From Allobaileyella intestinalis (GTDB taxonomy: Bacteria; Bacillota; Clostridia; Peptostreptococcales; Anaerovoracaceae), in assembly GCF_009695865.1 (NCBI RefSeq), contig NZ_VUNB01000002.1:62001-126000 (forward strand): a stretch of 64,000 nucleotides of DNA, given 5' to 3'. Made by a program: the position numbers and the translations under genes. Each line of letters opens with the position of its first letter. The stretch's first letter is position 1. The notes under the pieces were generated by a model that was not told the DNA's origin, ran no database searches, and worked only from the letters and a program-made list of their open reading frames with translations. Below, piece after piece: positions 60,135 through 64,000 of this stretch.

Positions 60135-61061
60135 ATGGCACAGGAACCAGTACTGGTAGTAATGGCTGCCGGAATGGGAAGCCGTTACGGTGGAAATAAA
60201 CAGATCGATCCAATTACAGATCAGGGCGATATCATCATGGATTTCTCCCTGTACGATGCCTGGAAAGCAGGATTCAAAAAAGTCGTATTCGTTATACGCA
60301 GGGATTTCCAGGAAGCTTTCGAAGCACATATTGCACCTGGTGCAGGAACTAAACTGGAAACAGTTTGCGTATATCAGGAAATGTCCGATATTCCTGAAGG
60401 TTTTCAGGTTCCTGAAGGAAGGACCAAACCATGGGGCACAGGTCACGCAATTCTTACGGCGAGAGACATTATCGACGGACCTTTTGCCGTAATAAACGCA
60501 GACGATTACTATGGAACAAAGGCCTTTGGCATCATATACGACTATCTTAAGGACCACAGCTCTCCAGACCATTACTGCATGGTTGGATATCAGATTGAGA
60601 ACACTCTTTCCGACAACGGAACTGTTAACAGAGGCATCTGCCAGACAGAAAAGGGCCTCCTTACAGATGTTGAGGAGCATTTCGAGCTGGGAAGAAACAA
60701 AGATGGTGAATACGCCGGAAAGATTACAGGTCTGGACGAGTCCGGAAATATGGACGTGATTCCTGACGGAACGCCGGTGTCCATGAACCTGTGGGGATTC
60801 AGCAAAGAATACATAGGCGTCATGAAGGAAGGCTTCAAAAACTTCCTCAGAACAGATGTGGCAGAAAATCCTATGAAGGCTGAATTCCTTCTCCACCACT
60901 GCGCCGATCTGCAGATCAAGAAGGGAGAGGCAACCATCAAGGTTCTTCCAACAGATGACAAGTGGTTTGGAGTTACTTATAAGGAAGACAAGCCTGAGGT
61001 TGTGAAGAAATTCAGAGCCATGAAAGAACAGGGCATTTATCCGCAGGATCTGTGGAAGTAA
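60135..61061 (+). CDS. Sugar nucleotidyltransferase family protein
   Basis: A 308-residue nucleotidyltransferase with VLVVMAAGMGSRYGGNKQID at the N-terminus (G-x-G-x-R loop), KPWGTGHAILTARDII and FAVINADDYYGTKAF carrying the metal Asp residues, and a C-terminal extension. The family makes NDP-sugars from sugar 1-phosphates; the substrate of this branch is not established. ATG 60135 has GGAGG five bases upstream; GTG 60120 is rejected because it precedes that site. It lies outside the capsule cluster among housekeeping genes. Confidence 0.82.
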   Translation: MAQEPVLVVMAAGMGSRYGGNKQIDPITDQGDIIMDFSLYDAWKAGFKKVVFVIRRDFQEAFEAHIAPGAGTKLETVCVYQEMSDIPEGFQVPEGRTKPWGTGHAILTARDIIDGPFAVINADDYYGTKAFGIIYDYLKDHSSPDHYCMVGYQIENTLSDNGTVNRGICQTEKGLLTDVEEHFELGRNKDGEYAGKITGLDESGNMDVIPDGTPVSMNLWGFSKEYIGVMKEGFKNFLRTDVAENPMKAEFLLHHCADLQIKKGEATIKVLPTDDKWFGVTYKEDKPEVVKKFRAMKEQGIYPQDLWK

Positions 61062-61082
61062 GCCCGGAAACCGGGAGGGAGA

Positions 61083-61277
61083 ATGTTCTTTTTCAAGCTT
61101 ATTCTGGCTCTTCTCCTGACCTTTCCAATGTACGTGATTGGCCGCGCTCAGGTCACCGATTTTACTAATAAGTACGTCAGGAAGGGAAAAAAAAGATCTT
61201 CTCAGGAGGAAGATACCGGTTCCGGATCAGTGAGAGCCGGCAGAAAGGCCCCCGCAAGATCCGGAAAGAAAAGGTAA
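61083..61277 (+). CDS. Small membrane-anchored basic protein
   Basis: A 64-residue protein with one N-terminal hydrophobic segment (about residues 2-20) and a strongly basic tail (KYVRKGKKRSS to ARSGKKR). GGGAGGGA just ahead of ATG 61083 is a strong ribosome site. No family is recognised. It sits 21 bases after the nucleotidyltransferase gene and 84 bases before tmk. Confidence 0.6.
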   Translation: MFFFKLILALLLTFPMYVIGRAQVTDFTNKYVRKGKKRSSQEEDTGSGSVRAGRKAPARSGKKR

Positions 61278-61361
61278 TGGCAATTGATCAGGGTGGAGCC
61301 GGTGGCTGTACCTTGATTTTCGTATCCGGGCTTACAGCAGGTGTTCAGCATTGGAGGAATC

Positions 61362-62006
61362 ATGAGCAAAGGTATTTTCATCAGTCTTGAAGGTCCTGAC
61401 GGTGCCGGAAAGACTACACAGATAGGATATATCAGGGAATATTTTGAGGCAAAAGGAAAAGAAGTGCTGATCACCAGGGAACCGGGAGGCACTGCAATCA
61501 GCGAGAAGCTCAGGGAGATTCTCCTTGATAAGGCCAACATGGAGATGGCAGATACTACAGAGATGCTGATCTATGCGGCTGCCAGGGCACAGCTGGTGGC
61601 ACAGGTGATCAAGCCTGCTCTGGACCAGGGAAAGATAGTGATCAGCGACAGATTTGTGGACTCCAGTATTGCCTATCAGGGATTTGGAAGAGACCTGGGA
61701 GATCAGGTGAGAATTGTCAATCTCAGCGCAACAGCAGGGCTGGAGCCGGACCTGACTATTTTTATTGACATCGACCCGGAGAAGGGACGAGCCCGGATCG
61801 GAAAAGAATCTCTGGACAGGCTGGAGCAGGAGAAAGCCGATTTTCATAGAAAAGTCTATGAAGGATACAAGCAGATCTGCGAGAGCTGCCCTACCAGGAT
61901 AATGGTTATAGACGGAGACAGAACGAAGGAAGAGGTCAGAGACAATATTACAGATATTCTGGATACCTTCTTCGGCGGTCTTCTGGGTTCTGACTCATCA
62001 AAATAA
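61362..62006 (+). CDS. tmk: Thymidylate kinase
   Basis: A 214-residue dTMP kinase: P-loop SLEGPDGAGKTTQIGYI, the catalytic TREPGGTAISEKLR loop and DRFVDSSIAYQGFGRDLG are all present. It phosphorylates dTMP to dTDP for DNA synthesis. ATG 61362 has GGAGG (61353-61357) upstream and gives the normal start; an earlier in-frame ATG at 61341 is not needed. It leads the conserved tmk-holB-PSP1 order. Confidence 0.92.
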   Translation: MSKGIFISLEGPDGAGKTTQIGYIREYFEAKGKEVLITREPGGTAISEKLREILLDKANMEMADTTEMLIYAAARAQLVAQVIKPALDQGKIVISDRFVDSSIAYQGFGRDLGDQVRIVNLSATAGLEPDLTIFIDIDPEKGRARIGKESLDRLEQEKADFHRKVYEGYKQICESCPTRIMVIDGDRTKEEVRDNITDILDTFFGGLLGSDSSK

Positions 62007-62055
62007 CAGCCTTTCTGGCCTGCAGACAGAATACACAAACAGATATACAGAATAA

Positions 62056-62844
62056 ATGAACTCATATGAATACATAAACGGCCTGATCAGAAACAATTCT
62101 CTTGCTCAGGCCTACATAATTGAAGGAAACGACAGTGAGGAAAGGGACAGGCTGGTTGATTACATGATCCAGGCCGCTCTCTGTGAAAATCCTCATGAGG
62201 ACGGTTCGCCTTGCGGCAGCTGCGGATCCTGCATCAGGTTCCATGCAGGATTCCATGAGGATCTGATTTTCATGAACCAAAGCGGAAAGCAGCAGTACAA
62301 GGTAGAGGACGCTCAGGACTTCATCAGCAGGATGTCCATGAGGGCCTACGGAAACAGAAAAACAGGCGTAATTAATAATGCAGACAGGCTCAGCGAGACT
62401 GTGCAGAACAAGCTGCTCAAATACATAGAAGAGCCGGAAGAGGGAATACTGCTCATATTTTCCCTGAACAACAGCGGATCTCTGCTGCCGACTGTCATAT
62501 CAAGATGTATATGCCTCAGAGCAGGAACATCAGGAGAAGAATCTTTCAGCCTGAACAGAGCAACTGAGGGGGAAAAGGACTTCTCAAATCTCATTAACAT
62601 GATGACTGGGAACTGCAAGTTCTACGCTTTCAGAAAGGCCTTTGATAAGGAACTGGACGGAAGGGAAGAATGTCTTGATTTTCTAAGCAGTATGGAAAGC
62701 TTTCTGGGAGAGGCCATGAAAAAAGGGGAAGATCCCCAGGTCCTTTCAAGAACCATTCTTCTCACAGAAAAATGCAGGAAAGACATTTTAGATGGAATGT
62801 CTCACAAGGCGGGACTGAAGAAACTCTTCCTGGAACTTCACTGA
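62056..62844 (+). CDS. holB: DNA polymerase III delta' subunit
   Basis: A 262-residue clamp-loader-type protein. The four-Cys zinc module is visible as CENPHEDGSPCGSCGSCIRF (about residues 35-55), and NADRLSETVQNKLLKYIEEP and LLIFSLNNSGSLLPTVISRC follow as in delta' subunits. The N-terminal nucleotide loop is degenerate (AYIIEGNDSEERDRLVDYM has no G-K-T/S), and the protein is shorter than most. Delta' is a non-ATPase stator in several species, so this is compatible with function. No strong ribosome site precedes ATG 62056. Confidence 0.83.
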   Translation: MNSYEYINGLIRNNSLAQAYIIEGNDSEERDRLVDYMIQAALCENPHEDGSPCGSCGSCIRFHAGFHEDLIFMNQSGKQQYKVEDAQDFISRMSMRAYGNRKTGVINNADRLSETVQNKLLKYIEEPEEGILLIFSLNNSGSLLPTVISRCICLRAGTSGEESFSLNRATEGEKDFSNLINMMTGNCKFYAFRKAFDKELDGREECLDFLSSMESFLGEAMKKGEDPQVLSRTILLTEKCRKDILDGMSHKAGLKKLFLELH

Positions 62845-62904
62845 CAAGGAAGCCGGTTCTGCCGCAAGAAGAAAACAATTTTCCATTAGAAGGAGTTTAA
62901 ATAT

Positions 62905-64000
62905 ATGAAAGAAATCGTTGGAGTGGGCTTTGTCCACGGGGGCAAAAGCTATTACTTCGATCCCCAGGGCGAGGAGTACAACCTGGGAGACATGGTCATT
63001 GTTGAGACTGCCCGTGGCATGGAGCTGGGGCATGTGATGATTGAAAACTGCCAGGTTGATGACAGCCGGATTGTCGCCCCTCTGAAACCTGTTCAGAGAA
63101 GGGCTACGGACGAAGACCTGGAGAGGTACAAGCAGAACTATGCCAAGAAGGGCGAGGCAATGAAGATCTGCCAGGAGAAAATCCAGAACAGAGGTCTGGA
63201 CATGAAACTGGTGGACGCAGAATACACAATTGACGGAAGCAAGGTGATTTTCTACTTCAGTTCTGAGAACAGAGTTGACTTCAGAGACCTGGTAAAAGAT
63301 CTGGCATCTCACTTCCGTATGCGGATTGAGCTGAGACAGATAGGTGTAAGAGACGAGGCCCGGATGCTGGGTGGAATCGGCATTTGCGGAAGACCCTTCT
63401 GCTGCAGCAAGTGGCTTTCGGATTTTCAGCCCGTTTCCATAAAGATGGCCAAGAATCAGAACCTTTCTCTCAATCCCTCAAAAATATCAGGATCCTGCGG
63501 AAGACTGATGTGCTGCCTGAACTTTGAGAATGATACTTATGTGGATCTTCGAAAAGGAATGCCATCAGAAGGTCAGAAGCTTAATACCCGGGACGGTCAG
63601 ATCAAGGTAATGAGCGTAGACCTTATCCGGGGCACAGTTGTGACCAGGGACATAATCAAGGACAAGGAAACGGGAGAAGAATCCCTTAGTACAGAGACCA
63701 GGACTTTTACAAAAGAAGAAATCAATGAGATGACAGGCCACGGTCACTGCAGTTGCTGCCGCGGTGAAGACAAGTTTGAGATGGCCTACCAGGATGGGAC
63801 AGTTTCCGGAACAGTGGATACCGGGGATTTCTCAGGTGACAGCTGGACTGCAGATCCAGAGAATATAAATCAGAAGGAAATGCCGGCGGAGGCCGCTGGG
63901 AATGACGGAATAAAGTCAGAAACCAGTGGAATCAGCGCCGGATTAAGACCACACAGGGATGCCGAAAACCAAACTGGAGACAGTGATCTTAGCCAGGAAC
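62905..64000 (+). CDS. PSP1-domain protein, RicT/YaaT type (3' end beyond window)
   Basis: An open frame of about 365 codons runs off the right edge. The PSP1 domain is clear: EIVGVGFVHGGKSYYFDP, LELGHVMIEN-like ELGHVMIENCQVDD, and the Cys-rich core GGIGICGRPFCCSKWL, GSCGRLMCCLNFENDTY. In Bacillus subtilis the homologue RicT carries an iron-sulfur cluster in a complex that affects RNA processing and development. After about residue 270 a further Cys/His group (GHGHCSCCRGED) leads into an acidic, low-complexity tail. AAGGAG lies about ten bases ahead of ATG 62905. Position after holB is conserved in Bacillota. Confidence 0.87.
   Translation, partial: MKEIVGVGFVHGGKSYYFDPQGEEYNLGDMVIVETARGMELGHVMIENCQVDDSRIVAPLKPVQRRATDEDLERYKQNYAKKGEAMKICQEKIQNRGLDMKLVDAEYTIDGSKVIFYFSSENRVDFRDLVKDLASHFRMRIELRQIGVRDEARMLGGIGICGRPFCCSKWLSDFQPVSIKMAKNQNLSLNPSKISGSCGRLMCCLNFENDTYVDLRKGMPSEGQKLNTRDGQIKVMSVDLIRGTVVTRDIIKDKETGEESLSTETRTFTKEEINEMTGHGHCSCCRGEDKFEMAYQDGTVSGTVDTGDFSGDSWTADPENINQKEMPAEAAGNDGIKSETSGISAGLRPHRDAENQTGDSDLSQE

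Noticed and set aside
60105-60899. 264-codon minus-strand open frame opposite the nucleotidyltransferase gene
   Set aside because: Antisense shadow of a recognised gene, no ribosome site or motif.
1-64000. tRNA or rRNA genes
   Set aside because: No cloverleaf-like segment with a TTCGA-type loop or rRNA stretch was recognised on reading either strand; a dedicated search was not possible.

Overview
The window looks like a chromosome segment of a low-to-mid GC Gram-positive anaerobe of the Bacillota, most likely class Clostridia. The support is AGGAGG-type ribosome binding sites, GTG/TTG starts, an LCP-family cell-wall ligase, choline-binding-type repeat proteins, LuxS, the tmk-holB-PSP1 gene order and an IS256-type remnant. 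No rRNA or tRNA gene was seen, so the genus is not fixed.

Layout. (1) 1-22.8 kb: a long, tightly packed, plus-strand surface-polysaccharide cluster. It holds a phosphohexomutase, UDP-GlcNAc 4,6-dehydratase, DegT aminotransferase, PglC-like priming transferase, LCP ligase, several glycosyltransferases, a LicD protein, an IspD/TarI-type cytidylyltransferase with an SDR partner, a Wzy-like polymerase, a Wzx flippase, an unusual double-domain priming transferase, DUF4422, EpsG, UDP-galactopyranose mutase and a GT11 fucosyltransferase. (2) 22.8-33.7 kb: a more AT-rich module of glycosyltransferases (DPM1-like plus DUF2304, GT4, GT2, WbsX), a DUF2142 membrane protein, a second LicD, an acetyltransferase and a second flippase, interrupted by a decayed GT4 pseudogene. 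(3) 33.7-43.3 kb: a phosphorylcholine module. Two secreted proteins with choline-binding-type repeats (one CHAP, one GH25 lysozyme) are followed, behind a terminator and an operator-like promoter, by an HTH-LicC-LicA fusion, a second LicC-like protein, a BCCT choline/betaine-type transporter and a membrane acyltransferase. (4) 43.4-48.9 kb: an IS256 remnant, a minus-strand operon (NIF3-like, P1 peptidase, Asp/Glu racemase) with a clear promoter and palindrome, and a second DUF4422-glf pair. (5) 49-57.9 kb: a Crp/Fnr regulator and a four-module persulfide/CoA-disulfide reductase, a Fur-family regulator (probable Zur) with two Fur-type boxes, a ZnuACB zinc importer with two cysteine-containing accessory proteins, and luxS. 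(6) 58.3-64 kb: housekeeping genes gltX, a nucleotidyltransferase, tmk, holB and a PSP1/RicT-type gene cut by the window end.

How they may work together (inference). The dehydratase, aminotransferase and priming transferase could start a glycan on an amino-trideoxy sugar. TarI-like and LicD proteins could add phospho-alditol or phosphocholine groups, the LCP protein could attach the polymer to peptidoglycan, and the LicCA/transporter cassette could supply CDP-choline. The two repeat proteins would then be retained on the decorated wall. This parallels the choline teichoic acid system known from pneumococcus, with a different gene architecture. The presence of two priming enzymes, two flippases and several polymerase-like proteins suggests more than one polymer is made here.
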